Notes under the pieces: generated by a model
What the model saw: the letters and a program-made list of their open reading frames with translations, nothing else
What the model was told of the DNA's origin: nothing
Database searches by the model: none
Assembly (NCBI RefSeq): GCF_018394335.1
Contig: NZ_CP074572.1
Location: 930,001 to 994,000 of the forward strand
Origin: Shewanella dokdonensis
GTDB taxonomy: Bacteria; Pseudomonadota; Gammaproteobacteria; Enterobacterales; Shewanellaceae
Length of the DNA stretch: 64,000 nucleotides
Reading direction: 5' to 3'
Part shown: positions 1-9,640 of the stretch, in pieces
Numbering within the stretch: the stretch's first letter is position 1
Layout: each line of letters opens with the position of its first letter
Program-made: the position numbers and the translations under genes

Positions 1-515
1 AGCAAACCGCCTATGGCGCGGCACCCGCATTACAGTTACAGAATGATGAACAATTACAATGGCTCACCAGCGCGCTGGTAGAAGACCCTAAGGTGATGGC
101 GGCCACCATCTACAGCGAGGCAGGTCAGCGACTGTCGTTTGCCCAGGATATTACCGAAGAAGAGGTGGATCCTGACAGTGACGAATTGGAAAATCTGCTG
201 GCGCCCTACCCGCCTTATGTAGAGAGCGTAGTGCAGGATGGGAAAAATCTCGGTTTTATCGAAGTTAGGCTCGATCCCAAACTCTTCTTTAACGAAATCA
301 AAGCCGCCCACGAACAGAATATGAAACAACAACAGATAATGTTGCTGGTTGCCGGAGTGATCGGCATGCTGCTGTCGCGGGCATTATCGTTCAAACGTGC
401 CGATTTCGACAGGCGTCGCATCAGAGTCAAGCGCCGCCGCAAAATACTGAAGCAAATTGCGGCAAAAGCGGAAGCCAGTGCGGCCACGACCGATAGTAGG
501 GTCACGCTTAAATAA
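1..515 (+). CDS. YtjB/Smp-like inner-membrane protein, C-terminal part
   Basis: The reading frame is open from the left edge (codons begin at base 3) and lacks its start, so only about 170 residues are present. The visible part is a soluble, probably periplasmic stretch, then one hydrophobic segment (MLLVAGVIGMLL) near residue 115, then a strongly basic cytoplasmic tail rich in Arg and Lys. In E. coli the Smp/YtjB protein sits next to deoD and is convergent with it, which is the arrangement here, and its organisation (periplasmic domain, membrane anchor, basic tail) matches. The function of the family is not established. The name rests on gene order and architecture rather than on a diagnostic motif. 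Confidence 0.7.
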   Translation, partial: QTAYGAAPALQLQNDEQLQWLTSALVEDPKVMAATIYSEAGQRLSFAQDITEEEVDPDSDELENLLAPYPPYVESVVQDGKNLGFIEVRLDPKLFFNEIKAAHEQNMKQQQIMLLVAGVIGMLLSRALSFKRADFDRRRIRVKRRRKILKQIAAKAEASAATTDSRVTLK

Positions 516-518
516 CCA

Positions 519-542
519 TCAAGGCGCCAACTGGCGCCTTGA
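519..542. terminator. Bidirectional terminator between ytjB-like gene and deoD
   Basis: A perfect 10-bp inverted repeat (TCAAGGCGCC / GGCGCCTTGA) with a 4-base AACT loop lies between two convergent stop codons and is followed by a short T-rich stretch. It can end transcription from both sides. Confidence 0.75.
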
Positions 543-563
543 TTCTTACAACTTAAGCAGAAG

Positions 564-1274
564 TTACAGTGTCAGCACCGCTTCCAATGTCATGGTGATC
601 ATGTCATTAAAGGTGGTTTGCCGTTCTGCAGCAGTAGTCACTTCACCAGTGCGGATATGATCAGATACTGTCACCACACACAACGCCCGCGCTCCAAACT
701 CTTTTGCCACACCGTACAGGCCGGCCGCTTCCATTTCAACGCCCAGAACGCCCATCTTTTCCATCACATCGAACATATCCGGTTCTGGTGAGTAGAACAG
801 ATCAGCCGAGAACACATTACCAACCCGTACCTTGATGTTCTGTGCATTGGCGGCATTGACCACCGCAGTTAACAGCTCATAGTCAGCGATGGCAGCAAAG
901 TCTTTGTCTTTAAAACGCATGCGGTTAACCCGTGAATCAGTACAGGCACCCATACCAATCACCACGTCGCGCACCTTGATATCACGGCTGATAGCACCAC
1001 AGGTACCAACACGGATCAGGTTTTTAACACCGTAATCCTTGATAAGTTCAGTGGCATAGATAGAGCATGAAGGGATGCCCATGCCAGACCCCATCACGGA
1101 GACTTTCTTACCTTTGTAAGTACCGGTAAAACCCAGCATATTGCGCACGTCTGTCACTTGCTCAACATTTTCCAGGAAAGTCTCAGCAATATATTTGGCA
1201 CGCAGCGGATCGCCTGGGAACAGCACGGTTTCCGCGAATGCGCCGTCTACTGCGTTGATGTGTGGTGTAGCCAT
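564..1274 (-). CDS. deoD: Purine nucleoside phosphorylase DeoD
   Basis: Cytosolic hexameric purine nucleoside phosphorylase: it splits purine (deoxy)ribonucleosides with phosphate to give the free base and (deoxy)ribose 1-phosphate. The protein is 236 residues (E. coli 239), with the trimeric/hexameric family features GDPLRAK (phosphate site), [16 protein letters not shown] and the late SDH motif with its catalytic Asp. The frame is open further upstream, but the start MATPHINA is preceded by an AAAGGGG ribosome-binding site about 8 bases away and matches the family N-terminus. It is the last gene of deoC-deoA-deoB-deoD, and its product feeds the pentose phosphate to DeoB. Confidence 0.96.
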   Translation of the reverse strand: MATPHINAVDGAFAETVLFPGDPLRAKYIAETFLENVEQVTDVRNMLGFTGTYKGKKVSVMGSGMGIPSCSIYATELIKDYGVKNLIRVGTCGAISRDIKVRDVVIGMGACTDSRVNRMRFKDKDFAAIADYELLTAVVNAANAQNIKVRVGNVFSADLFYSPEPDMFDVMEKMGVLGVEMEAAGLYGVAKEFGARALCVVTVSDHIRTGEVTTAAERQTTFNDMITMTLEAVLTL

Positions 1275-1343
1275 GAAAAAATAACCCCTTTGGTTCAAAA
1301 ATAAATTCGTTATGCTCCGCACAACCATAGCGGAGTTTCAGCA

Positions 1344-2559
1344 TTACGGCAGAAAAGATTCGCCATAAGCCATAGGCGCTAGCCCAAAATATTGGGCAAT
1401 GCTCTGCCCGATATCCGCAAAACTGTTACGACGTCCCAGTGACCCGGCGCGCAAGCCAGCGCCCAGGGCAAGTACAGGGACATGTTCACGGGTGTGATCG
1501 CTACCCGGCCAGGTGGGATCACAACCATGGTCAGCTGTCAGCAGCAATAGATCGTCCGGCTGCAATAGCGCCAGCAGCTCTGGCAAACGCTGATCAAAAT
1601 ACTCCAGCGCCCGAGCATAACCTGCTACATCACGCCGATGCCCATATTGGGAATCAAAATCCACAAAATTGGTGAACACGATAGTATTGTCGGCGGCGCA
1701 TTTTACCTGTTCTAGGGTAGTGTCGAACAGCGCTTCCAACCCCGAAGCCTTTACTTTTTGGTAATGCCGCAGTGCGCGTAAATATCGGCAATCTTGCCAA
1801 CACTGATGACGTTGCCCCCGCCGCTTGCAGTTTGTCTAAAACGGTCGCTGCTGGCGGTTCCACGGCGTAATCGCGGCGGTTACCGGTACGGCTAAATGCC
1901 CCGCGTCCGCTGCCGACAAATGGCCGGGCAATCACTCGCCCAATATTGTAGGGTTCCAATTCTTCACGGGCGATTTCACACAAGTGATACAAGTTTTCCA
2001 AACCGAACGTCTGTTCATGGCAGGCAATCTGAAACACCGAATCGGCAGAGGTATAGAAAATCGGCAGCCCGCCCTGCATATGCTGTTCACCCAGTTCATC
2101 GAGGATCACTGTACCAGACGCATGACAATTACCGAGGAAACCGCTAAGTCCTGCGCGGGAGAGAATTTTATCGGTAAGTTCCTGTGGAAATGATTGCTGC
2201 CGCTCACTGAAGTAGCCCCAGTCAAATAAGACTGGCACGCCAGCCATTTCCCAGTGGCCACTAGGGGTATCTTTGCCAGAACTGAGTTCAGCCGCATGTC
2301 CATAAGCGCCGCGCACCTGGATATGGTCATTGAACCCAGCGGGCATAGCACCGCGGCTCTCTTTGGCGGCATGCGCCAGCCCTAACCGCGCCAGGTTTGG
2401 CAACGACAGCGCGCCGTGACGCCCAATATCCGCCTGACCGTTGGCACATAACGCCGCAATGTGGCCGAAAGTATCGGCACCAACATCACCAAATTTATCA
2501 GCATCGGCAGTCGCGCCGATACCAAAAGAGTCCAGCATCAAAATAATACAGCGTTTCAT
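1344..2559 (-). CDS. deoB: Phosphopentomutase DeoB (two probable sequencing frameshifts)
   Basis: Converts (deoxy)ribose 1-phosphate to the 5-phosphate with Mn2+, linking DeoA/DeoD to DeoC. The N-terminal part carries the alkaline-phosphatase-superfamily start [10 protein letters not shown] and the [11 protein letters not shown] motif with the catalytic Thr. The C-terminal part has [14 protein letters not shown] and [18 protein letters not shown] with metal-binding Asp and His residues. The two parts are in different frames. A middle piece reading [20 protein letters not shown] lies in the third frame, and adding one base at each of two runs (CCCCC at 1815-1819 and TTTTT at 1755-1759, plus strand) restores a 405-residue protein of normal length. 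Its ATG overlaps the deoA stop (ATGA), so translation is probably coupled. Confidence 0.93.
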
Positions 2560-3899
2560 TTACTCTCCGCAGCCCTATCCGTATCGCGGATACAGCCATA
2601 AATCTCGGGCAGATGTTCGCTTTCGGCATCGCCCAGTTGTATTGCCTGGCGCACCATGGCGGCCGCTTGTTGCCACTCGTCCTCGTTGCGGGCATGCAAT
2701 AATGCCAACGGTTGTTGTGGTTGCAAAGGCTGGCCTAAGGTACAGAGTTCACTCAGCCCAACACTGTAATCCAACACATCGCCGGGCTTACGGCGACCAC
2801 CGCCAAGCGCCACTACCGCCAGCCCTAGTTGCCGGGTATCGATGGCCTGCACTATGCCAGTCGCCTCGGCATACACAGGTTTGCGAACCTGAGCCTGCGG
2901 CAAATAGTTTTGATAATGTTCAATAAAATCTTGAGGGCCGCCAAGTGCTGCCAGCATCCGCCCAAAACGCTCCGCCGCCTGACCATTATCCAGCACCTGC
3001 TGCAATTGCCGTCTGGCATCAGTGTCGTTTTGGGCCAAACCGCCGAGCTGTAACAATTCGCTGCACAGCGCCATAGTAACGTCAAACAGCCGAGGATTGC
3101 GCTGCTCACCCGTTAAGAAGCGCACGGCTTCGGCGACTTCCAAAGCGTTGCCGGCACTGGAAGCCAGCACCTGATTCATATCGGTCAATAGTGCGGATGT
3201 GCGCGTTCCGGCGCCATTCGCCACGCTGACGATGGATTGTGCTAAGGCCCGTGATTCGGCCATAGTGGGCATAAAGGCACCGCTGCCCACTTTCACATCC
3301 ATCACTAGGGCATCAAGGTTGCAGGCAAGTTTTTTAGATAAAATAGAGGCCGTAATCAACGCAATCGATTCCACGGTGGCGGTGTTGTCACGGATGGCAT
3401 AAAAGCGCTTATCGGCAGGCACCAGATCGCCGGTTTGGCCGATAATTGCCACACCCACCTGCTTTACCGTGTTGCGAAAGCGCTGGCTGTCAGGTTCTGT
3501 CTGATAACCGGGGATCGCATCCAGCTTATCCAGTGTACCGCCCGTATGCCCAAGGCCGCGGCCGGAAATCATCGGCACGTAGCCACCACAAGCGGCAATC
3601 ATTGGCCCCAGCATCAGGCTGGTGCAATCGCCGACCCCCGTGCTGTGTTTATCCAGCACCGGCCCGGCGAGTTGTAAACTATCCCAGTTCAGCACCTGTC
3701 CAGAATCACGCATGGCTTGCGTTAGCGCTATGCGTTCAGCCATATCCATCCCCTGAAAGTAAACCGCCATGCCTAAGGCGGCGATCTGTCCTTCAGAGAT
3801 GCTGTTATTGGTCATGCCATTGACAAAAAAGGTGATTTCAGACGCAGTCAGCGCCTGACCATTACGTTTTTTGCGAATGATTTCCTGTGCCAGATACAT
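2556..3899 (-). CDS. deoA: Thymidine phosphorylase DeoA
   Basis: Catalyses phosphorolysis of thymidine and deoxyuridine to the base and deoxyribose 1-phosphate, as a cytosolic dimer. The intact 447-residue product (E. coli 440) has the family features in order: the N-terminal helical domain, [10 protein letters not shown] (the glycosyltransferase family 3 signature, residues about 83-92), [16 protein letters not shown] with the phosphate-binding loop, and KVGSGAFM, followed by the C-terminal pyrimidine-nucleoside-phosphorylase domain. An AGGAG ribosome-binding site lies six bases before the ATG. It lies second in the deo operon, with a 4-base overlap into deoB. Confidence 0.97.
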   Translation of the reverse strand: MYLAQEIIRKKRNGQALTASEITFFVNGMTNNSISEGQIAALGMAVYFQGMDMAERIALTQAMRDSGQVLNWDSLQLAGPVLDKHSTGVGDCTSLMLGPMIAACGGYVPMISGRGLGHTGGTLDKLDAIPGYQTEPDSQRFRNTVKQVGVAIIGQTGDLVPADKRFYAIRDNTATVESIALITASILSKKLACNLDALVMDVKVGSGAFMPTMAESRALAQSIVSVANGAGTRTSALLTDMNQVLASSAGNALEVAEAVRFLTGEQRNPRLFDVTMALCSELLQLGGLAQNDTDARRQLQQVLDNGQAAERFGRMLAALGGPQDFIEHYQNYLPQAQVRKPVYAEATGIVQAIDTRQLGLAVVALGGGRRKPGDVLDYSVGLSELCTLGQPLQPQQPLALLHARNEDEWQQAAAMVRQAIQLGDAESEHLPEIYGCIRDTDRAAESK

Positions 3900-3966
3900 A
3901 GGTTACTCCTGCGTTGCCTCAGCGATAACCAAACAGCCCGCCGCCGCAACGCCTTGCCTAGTGAAC

Positions 3967-4740
3967 TCAGTAACCTTGCTCGGTACCGGGTGCCTGACCC
4001 AGTTCCAGCGTATGCAGCAGATTGGTCAGCAGACTGGAGGCTCCAAAACGGAAGGTTCGAGGGCTGACCCAATCGGCCCCCAAAATACGCTGGGCGACAC
4101 CAAGGAATTCAGCAGCCTGAGCGGCATCGCGCACACCACCTGCCGGTTTAAAGCCTACTTGAGGATTCTTCTCGCGGATAACTGTCAGCATGATTTCAGC
4201 CGCTGTAATAGTGGCATTTACTGGCACTTTGCCGGTTGAGGTTTTGATAAAATCGGCACCCGCATCAATCGCGATTTCAGACGCTTTACGGATCAGTGCA
4301 GGGTCTTGCAGCTCACCACTTTCAATGATGACTTTTAGCAATGCTTGCGTGCCACAGGCCTGTTTACAGGCTTTCACTAATGCGTAACCTATGTCCGCAT
4401 TACCGGCCATCAATGCCCGATACGGAAACACCACATCCACTTCATCAGCACCGTATGCCACCGCCGCTTTGGTTTCTAACAGCGCGATATCCAGATCATC
4501 ATTGCCATGAGGGAAATTGGTCACAGTGGCAACTTTTACATCACTGGCACCAATACTATTAAGGGTTTTACGCGCAATAGGGACAAAACGGGGATAGACA
4601 CAAACCGCCGCAGTATTTCCGGCGGGGGTTTTGGCCTTGTGGCACAAGGCAATCACTTTCTGCTCTGTGTCATCATCGTTCAGAGTGGTCAAATCCATCA
4701 GCCGAATGGCCTGACGGGCAGCCTGTTTCAAATCAGTCAT
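3967..4740 (-). CDS. deoC: Deoxyribose-phosphate aldolase DeoC
   Basis: Class I aldolase that cleaves 2-deoxyribose 5-phosphate to glyceraldehyde 3-phosphate and acetaldehyde, the last step of deoxynucleoside catabolism. The 257-residue protein (E. coli 259) shows the conserved core: [34 protein letters not shown] with the active-site Lys, DFIKTSTGK with the Schiff-base Lys, and GFKPAGGVR with a third conserved Lys. It is the first gene of deoC-deoA-deoB-deoD, with a GGAG ribosome-binding site, and follows a long structured leader. Confidence 0.97.
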   Translation of the reverse strand: MTDLKQAARQAIRLMDLTTLNDDDTEQKVIALCHKAKTPAGNTAAVCVYPRFVPIARKTLNSIGASDVKVATVTNFPHGNDDLDIALLETKAAVAYGADEVDVVFPYRALMAGNADIGYALVKACKQACGTQALLKVIIESGELQDPALIRKASEIAIDAGADFIKTSTGKVPVNATITAAEIMLTVIREKNPQVGFKPAGGVRDAAQAAEFLGVAQRILGADWVSPRTFRFGASSLLTNLLHTLELGQAPGTEQGY

Positions 4741-4786
4741 GGTAAGCTCTCCGAGAAATAACCTTATCTGTTTATCACTGGGTTAA

Positions 4787-4890
4787 ATGCCAGCGATATG
4801 ACATTCCCGAGCTGGTAAGCATAGCCCTTACCAGCCATCGGACTCACGACTTGGTTCCGTGAAGACCGGAAAGGACTACCACGCTGGCAT
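4787..4890 (-). promoter_or_regulatory. Nested inverted repeats in the deo leader, possible structured RNA
   Basis: On the deo-coding strand, ATGCCAGCG (bases 4890-4882) pairs perfectly with CGCTGGCAT (4795-4787), a 9-bp closing stem. Inside it are a second perfect 9-bp hairpin, GCTGGTAAG/CTTACCAGC (4835-4827 with 4819-4811, 7-base loop), and a shorter TCACG/CGTGA stem (4862-4844). This outline of a closing stem plus two inner hairpins resembles a three-way junction 46 bases upstream of the deoC start. It does not match the conserved bases of any riboswitch class I can recall. Whether it acts as RNA or as protein-binding DNA is open. Confidence 0.4.
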
Positions 4891-4896
4891 CCTCAC

Positions 4897-4925
4897 CGCG
4901 AAAAACTCCGTTTTAGCGCGAAAAA
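4897..4925. repeat. Direct repeat CGCGAAAAA with 20-bp period
   Basis: Two copies of CGCGAAAAA start at 4897 and 4917, about two DNA helical turns apart, upstream of the structured leader of deoC. The spacing is typical of a pair of repressor half-sites on one DNA face. The cognate regulator is unknown. Confidence 0.3.
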
Positions 4926-5089
4926 TAGCGGAATCAATACTCCATTACCGACAAAAAACGGCACGGCAATGGACTAACGACTCGCGCAAGGCGGCCAATG
5001 ATATACCGCAGATAATTTCATTTCCAGAACCAGCGGTTCAGATTAACGAACAATTCTTGAAAAATAGCTGTAGCGGCAAATTGACGCGC

Positions 5090-5113
5090 GGGCCAGATCC
5101 TGAGATCTGACCC
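5090..5113 (-). terminator. Hairpin downstream of nupC, weak terminator candidate
   Basis: A 10-bp stem (GGGTCAGATC / GATCTGGCCC, one G-U pair, TCAG loop) begins 11 bases after the nupC stop. It is not followed by a T-run, so it may only protect the nupC mRNA or act as an attenuator between nupC and deoC. Confidence 0.35.
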
Positions 5114-5123
5114 GGTATGAGGA

Positions 5124-6620
5124 TCAGGAAAGCGAGATAAATAAACCGGCAAGCGTGGCACTCATCAGGTTTGCCAGTGATCCTGCAATCACGGCACGCA
5201 TCCCCAATTTTGCCAGCTCATGACGCCGATTAGGAGCCATACCGCCAAGCCCGCCTAGCAGAATGGCAATCGATGAAAGGTTAGCGAAGCCACACAAGGC
5301 AAAAGAGACGATGGCTTTGGTTTTATCTGTCATCACCATGCCAGTTTCAGCCACCAGCTTACCGCCTTCCGCCAAATCTTTCAGATAAGGCGCAAAATTA
5401 GAGTAAGCCACAAATTCATTGACCACTATCTTCTGGCCGATGAAAGACCCCGCCAGCATTGCTTCTTTCCAAGGCACACCAATCAACCATGCTAGCGGCA
5501 TAAAGATATATCCGAGGATCATTTCCAAGGAAATTTTAGCGGCAGCGGCATCAACAACCGTCTTAGCGGCAGTGGCAAGTTCTGGTTGTTGTAACTGGCT
5601 AAATTGCGCCACCACCAGTTGCCGATCAACATCGGTAATCACTAAGGTATTTACCGCGACATGTGCCTGGTCAGCCAATGCTTGTACGCAATTATTGAAC
5701 GCGGCCTGTAATTCTGGGGTTGCCGCAGCAGCGGTTTTTAACGCGTCAAACGCTGTTGCTAACGCGGCATTACCATAACCAAACCAACCACCAATACCAC
5801 CGATAATACTGTTGATTAACGCGATCAGGCCGATAAATGCCAGCAGCATTGCCCCCACATTCAATGCCAGTTGCATCCCAGCAGATGCACCGCTAGCCGC
5901 CGCATCCAGGACATTGGCAGGTTTATCAGGGTCATCCGGCAGCGTCACAATATCATCGTGTGGCGCTTCAGTTTCTGGGTGCATTAATTTGGCCATTAAT
6001 AACCCGCCAGGGGCGGCCATAAACGATGCCGCGACCAGATATTCCATCGGCACGCCCATTTGCGCATAACCGGCCATCACTGAACCGGCAATAGAAGCCA
6101 TACCGCCCACCATAATGGCGAACAGTTCCGACTGGGTCATGGTAGGAATAAACGGCCGCACCACTAATGGCGCTTCAGTCTGACCCACGAAAATATTAGC
6201 GGTGGCCGACATAGACTCAGTGCGGCTGGTGCCTAGGGCCTTCTGCAAGGCGCCGCCCAATAAGCGGATCACCCACTGCATAATGCCTAGATGATATAAC
6301 ACGGCAATTAATGAAGAGAAAAAGACAATGACCGGCAAAACATGAATGACAAAAACAAAGCCGACTTTGAAAGTGGCCAGATCACCGAACAGAAAACGAA
6401 TACCATCGTTGGCTTTGTCGATAACGCCGTAGACGGCATCGGAAACCCCTTTCAGGATGTCTTTACCTACAGGCACATACAACACAAAGCCGCCAAAAGC
6501 CGCCTGGATTAAAAAAGCGCCACCGACAGTGCGCAGATTGATCGCTTTTTTGTTGTTGGAAAACAAGAACCCAACAAACAGCAGGAAAACTAATCCCACT
6601 AAACTCATGACGATACTCAT
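5124..6620 (-). CDS. nupC: NupC-type concentrative nucleoside transporter with an extra ~80-residue insert
   Basis: Cation-coupled nucleoside uptake transporter of the CNT family in the inner membrane. Family hallmarks are visible: GQTEAPLVVRPF (residues about 146-157), PGGLLMAKLM, GVPW, and the signature GSFIGQKIVVNEFVAY near 391-406 that carries nucleoside- and cation-binding residues. Relatives are about 400-420 residues, but this one is 498. The excess is an Ala-rich, mostly hydrophilic segment at about 284-362, inserted between GGIGGWFG and ISLEMILGY, two stretches that are normally almost adjacent. It lies upstream of the deo operon on the same strand, so uptake and breakdown of nucleosides are encoded together. 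Confidence 0.92.
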   Translation of the reverse strand: MSIVMSLVGLVFLLFVGFLFSNNKKAINLRTVGGAFLIQAAFGGFVLYVPVGKDILKGVSDAVYGVIDKANDGIRFLFGDLATFKVGFVFVIHVLPVIVFFSSLIAVLYHLGIMQWVIRLLGGALQKALGTSRTESMSATANIFVGQTEAPLVVRPFIPTMTQSELFAIMVGGMASIAGSVMAGYAQMGVPMEYLVAASFMAAPGGLLMAKLMHPETEAPHDDIVTLPDDPDKPANVLDAAASGASAGMQLALNVGAMLLAFIGLIALINSIIGGIGGWFGYGNAALATAFDALKTAAAATPELQAAFNNCVQALADQAHVAVNTLVITDVDRQLVVAQFSQLQQPELATAAKTVVDAAAAKISLEMILGYIFMPLAWLIGVPWKEAMLAGSFIGQKIVVNEFVAYSNFAPYLKDLAEGGKLVAETGMVMTDKTKAIVSFALCGFANLSSIAILLGGLGGMAPNRRHELAKLGMRAVIAGSLANLMSATLAGLFISLS

Positions 6621-6683
6621 TAACTATCCTTTTTATTGTTAATTGCTGTGTTAATGGCGTTAACCGACCTTTATTGCGGCGGC

Positions 6684-6689
6684 ATTATA
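6684..6689 (-). promoter_or_regulatory. Candidate -10 box for nupC
   Basis: A consensus TATAAT on the nupC strand lies 64 bases upstream of the nupC ATG. The corresponding -35 region is weak (CGATTT at 17-bp spacing), so the promoter may need an activator. Confidence 0.3.
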
Positions 6690-6784
6690 ACGAAGGGGCC
6701 ACACAAAATCGCCTGTTGAAGTATATTTTAGGGTTTATTTTTCAAAACCTTACAAAAAACTTCGCAATGTTTCCTTAATTCCGT

Positions 6785-7575
6785 TTAACGCTCAAACAGT
6801 TGAATAAAATTGCGCTCCAGTTGTTCTGATACCAGAACGGCAGTTTTTTCTTGTAATAAAGCGATCTCCGCCACCACCGCCAATAGCGTCAAGGGGTGTT
6901 ACGCGCAGGTCGCAACGTTACCGGAGTCATCGACGGTGCATCGGTTTCCACCAGCAATGCCGCTAATGGCAAACGCTTCACCGCGCCGCGCAATTTTTTG
7001 GCTGAGGCATCGAGTAACAAACCACCAATCCCTAGGCGAAACCCCAGCTGCCAGTATCGCATAGCCACTTCATAACTGCCGCTAAAACCATGGATCACGC
7101 CGTAGCAACCGGGATATTTTTGCAGTATTGCCTGTAACTCCGCATGACACCGCACCGCATGCAGAATTACGGGCAATTGATATTGCACGGCCAAGGCCAA
7201 CTGGGGTTCCAGTAAGGCAACTTGTTGCTCCCAACCGACCCGGCGGGCATCATCCTCCGGGAAATTTGCTCTGGGTTTATCTAACCCACATTCACCTACC
7301 GCCACCAGCAATGGCTCAGCAAGATGCTGTTGCAGTTGCTCTGCCAGTTGGCAAACTGCCGCTGGAATATCTGCCGGACAATACCAAGGATGGATGCCGA
7401 GTGCGTAAGGGCAGTGAAAAGCCGCCGCAATCCGTTGTTGTTTCGCCCAATCAGCAGGTGACACTCCGGGGATTAAGGCACGGTCGATCCCTGATTGCTG
7501 CATGTCACAGAACAGTTGTTGCCGATCGGTATCGAATTCGGCAGCATCAAGATGGGCGTGAGAATCAGTCAGCAT
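6785..7575 (-). CDS. TatD-family metal-dependent hydrolase (one probable sequencing frameshift)
   Basis: Amidohydrolase-fold DNase/hydrolase of the TatD family (YjjV/YcfH-like). It starts MLTDSHAHLDA with the HxH metal ligands, followed by ALGIHPWY, VAVGECGLD, LPVILHAVR, GVIHGFSGS and LLVETDAPSM with the catalytic Asp. The frame breaks at ARNTP, where adding one base to the run at 6893-6896 continues it as LTLLAVVAEIA to a TAA, giving 263 residues, the usual length. It follows the small DUF5363 gene and prfC on the same strand. The natural substrate is not certain. The gene is a TatD paralogue rather than tatD of the Tat operon. Confidence 0.88.
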
Positions 7576-7639
7576 CGGTTATTTCCACAGTTCCGCTAAC
7601 GGGCGACATCAATATGCCGTTGCCCGTTAATACACTGGG

Positions 7640-7801
7640 CTATTGGGGATCTTGGTTAAACGGCTTTGGCTTTTTCTCGAGTGGCGGATCCTGTAACCGC
7701 GGCATACAACAACGTTGGCTGTTTTCGGTCAGGCCCATCTCATCACACCAGCTAGTATATTTATGCCAGCCACGTTTTATCAGCGAGAGCAGTTTATTCA
7801 T
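7640..7801 (-). CDS. Small Trp/Cys-containing protein, DUF5363-like
   Basis: A 53-residue product (MNKLLSLIKRGW..., ending PFNQDPQ) with an AAGGA ribosome-binding site. The centre, WCDEMGLTENSQRCCMPRL, fits the DUF5363 pattern of small gammaproteobacterial proteins that I recall (a Trp-Cys, MGLT, and an R-C-C/V-P motif). The location between prfC and a tatD-like gene also fits. It has a basic amphipathic N-terminus and no signal peptide or membrane segment. Function is unknown. Confidence 0.75.
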   Translation of the reverse strand: MNKLLSLIKRGWHKYTSWCDEMGLTENSQRCCMPRLQDPPLEKKPKPFNQDPQ

Positions 7802-7828
7802 GTTGCCAATCCTTTTCTGTCGCTCAAG

Positions 7829-7851
7829 AAAAAAGCGGAGTATTACTCCGC
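7829..7851 (-). terminator. Rho-independent terminator of prfC
   Basis: An 8-bp perfect stem (GCGGAGTA / TACTCCGC, one-base centre) is followed by TTTTTT on the minus strand, immediately after the prfC stop. Confidence 0.8.
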
Positions 7852-7857
7852 CTTTTA

Positions 7858-9447
7858 TCAGTGTTCCCGGGTTTTGGCAAATTCTACGTCAGGATAACGT
7901 TCCATCGACAAGTTCAAATTAACCATAGTCGGCGCGATATAGGTAAGATTATCGCCGCCATCCAGCGCCAGGTTAAAGGAACACTTACGCTGAAACTCGT
8001 CCAATTTCTTGGCGTCATTGCAATATACCCAACGCGCAGTTGCGACGTTGACAGCTTCATAAATGGCTTCAACGTTATATTCAGATTTCAAGCGGCCAAC
8101 GACCACTTCAAACTGCAACACCCCAACCGCGCCTACGATCAGGTCGTTGTTTTCCAGTGGCCGGAACACCTGCACCGCACCCTCTTCTGATAACTGTACC
8201 AAGCCTTTGAGCAACTGCTTTTGTTTCAGCGGATCTTTGAGGCGGATACGACGGAACATTTCTGGGGCAAAGTTAGGAATTCCGGTAAATTTCAGTTCTT
8301 CACCCTGGGTGAAAGTATCACCAATTTGGATAGTGCCGTGATTGTGCAGCCCGATAATATCACCCGCAAAGGCTTCTTCCGCGCGTTCGCGATCACCCGC
8401 CATAAAAGTCACGGCATCGGAAATACTCACGGTTTTACCGATGCGCACATGCTTCATCTTCATGCCTTGAGTGTATTGCCCAGAGACCACCCGCATAAAG
8501 GCAATGCGGTCGCGGTGTTTCGGGTCCATATTGGCCTGAATTTTAAAGACGAAACCTGAAAAGTTGTCTTCGGTAGCCTCTACCAGTCGCTCGCTGCTCT
8601 GCCGTGGTTTTGGTGCTGGTGCCCATTTGGTAAGACCATCCAGCATATGATCCACCCCAAAGTTACCCAATGCGGTACCAAAAAATACGGGGGTTAACTC
8701 GCCACTGAGGAACAGCTCTTCATCAAACTCATTGGAGGCACCACGCACCAGTTCCAGCTCTTCGCGTAACTGCTGGGCTAAGTCACTACCAACGGCACTA
8801 TCCAGTGCCGGGTTATCCAGTCCTTTAATGATGCGCACTTCCTGAATGGTATGACCTAAACCACTGTGGTAGAGGATAGTTTCATCGCGGTGCAGGTGAT
8901 ACACGCCTTTAAAAGACTTACCACAGCCGATTGGCCAACTGATGGGCGCACACATGATATTCAGCTCGTTTTCCACTTCATCAAGCAGTTCCATCGGGTC
9001 ACGAATATCACGGTCCAACTTGTTCATAAAAGTGATAATGGGGGTATCACGCAAGCGAGTAACTTCCATCAACTTACGAGTACGGTCTTCCACACCTTTA
9101 GCGGCATCGATCACCATCAAGCAGGAATCCACCGCAGTGAGGGTTCGATAAGTATCTTCCGAGAAGTCTTCATGCCCGGGAGTATCCAGCAGATTCACCA
9201 GACACTCGTTATAAGGGAACTGCATCACCGACGTGGTCACCGAGATACCACGTTCCTTTTCCATCTCCATCCAGTCAGATTTAGCATGTTGACCCGAGCC
9301 GCGCCCTTTTACCGTGCCCGCTTGCTGGAGCAGATGGCCATGTAGCAATACTTTTTCGGTAATGGTGGTTTTACCCGCGTCAGGGTGCGAAATAATGGCG
9401 AAAGTACGGCGTTTGCCCACTTCCTGCTGGATTAGCTTATTCGACAT
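7858..9447 (-). CDS. prfC: Peptide chain release factor 3 (RF3)
   Basis: Translational GTPase that removes RF1/RF2 from the ribosome after termination. The 529-residue product has the E. coli length. The G domain is clear: SHPDAGKTT (P loop, residues about 20-28), the RGISVTTSV switch region, [15 protein letters not shown] (G3), and NKLDRD (G4), followed by the domain II barrel and RF3-specific domain III. It is a single gene with its own hairpin terminator and is intact in this sequence. Confidence 0.97.
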   Translation of the reverse strand: MSNKLIQQEVGKRRTFAIISHPDAGKTTITEKVLLHGHLLQQAGTVKGRGSGQHAKSDWMEMEKERGISVTTSVMQFPYNECLVNLLDTPGHEDFSEDTYRTLTAVDSCLMVIDAAKGVEDRTRKLMEVTRLRDTPIITFMNKLDRDIRDPMELLDEVENELNIMCAPISWPIGCGKSFKGVYHLHRDETILYHSGLGHTIQEVRIIKGLDNPALDSAVGSDLAQQLREELELVRGASNEFDEELFLSGELTPVFFGTALGNFGVDHMLDGLTKWAPAPKPRQSSERLVEATEDNFSGFVFKIQANMDPKHRDRIAFMRVVSGQYTQGMKMKHVRIGKTVSISDAVTFMAGDRERAEEAFAGDIIGLHNHGTIQIGDTFTQGEELKFTGIPNFAPEMFRRIRLKDPLKQKQLLKGLVQLSEEGAVQVFRPLENNDLIVGAVGVLQFEVVVGRLKSEYNVEAIYEAVNVATARWVYCNDAKKLDEFQRKCSFNLALDGGDNLTYIAPTMVNLNLSMERYPDVEFAKTREH

Positions 9448-9605
9448 GGATAACTATCTTCTGCATAAATAGCGCCGACACGGCTGCAAAGCAGCGCGGC
9501 CAGTGCGCGAATGACAACTGTTAAAGGCGGCTATTTTCTATGATCTTGGCGGGATAAACAACGGACAACCCCGAAACTCTGGTAAAAGCCGTAGACAATT
9601 ATGGA

Positions 9606-9629
9606 AAGCGGCAACCGTAATTGCCGCTT
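9606..9629 (-). terminator. Hairpin after nlpI
   Basis: A perfect 9-bp stem (AAGCGGCAA / TTGCCGCTT, 6-base loop) just downstream of the nlpI stop. The following T-tract is poor, so termination is probable but not certain. Confidence 0.5.
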
Positions 9630-9640
9630 ATCTGAAAACA

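Larger units (their letters stand above)
4741..5123 (-). promoter_or_regulatory. deo operon leader/promoter region, 383 bp, no convincing gene
   Basis: This gap between the nupC stop and the deoC start must hold the deo promoter. An 83-codon frame on the plus strand spans part of it, but it has no recognisable protein features and I do not call it. The gap contains a nested inverted-repeat structure near deoC, a phased direct repeat and a hairpin next to nupC, each listed separately. I see no clean CRP consensus. Confidence 0.6.

Noticed and set aside
1344..2559. deoB, carB, glmM, lptD and others as pseudogenes
   Set aside because: Every break is a one-base loss, nearly always in a short run, and the remaining sequence is fully conserved on both sides, including in essential genes; sequencing error is the simpler explanation.
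4787..4890. Cobalamin or FMN riboswitch in the deo leader
   Set aside because: A GAGTCCGATGG stretch recalls both classes, but their other conserved bases are missing and the downstream genes do not fit.
4859..5110. 83-codon open frame on the plus strand in the deo leader
   Set aside because: No ribosome-binding site and no recognisable protein features; it overlaps the inverted-repeat leader and runs against the operon, so it is probably chance.
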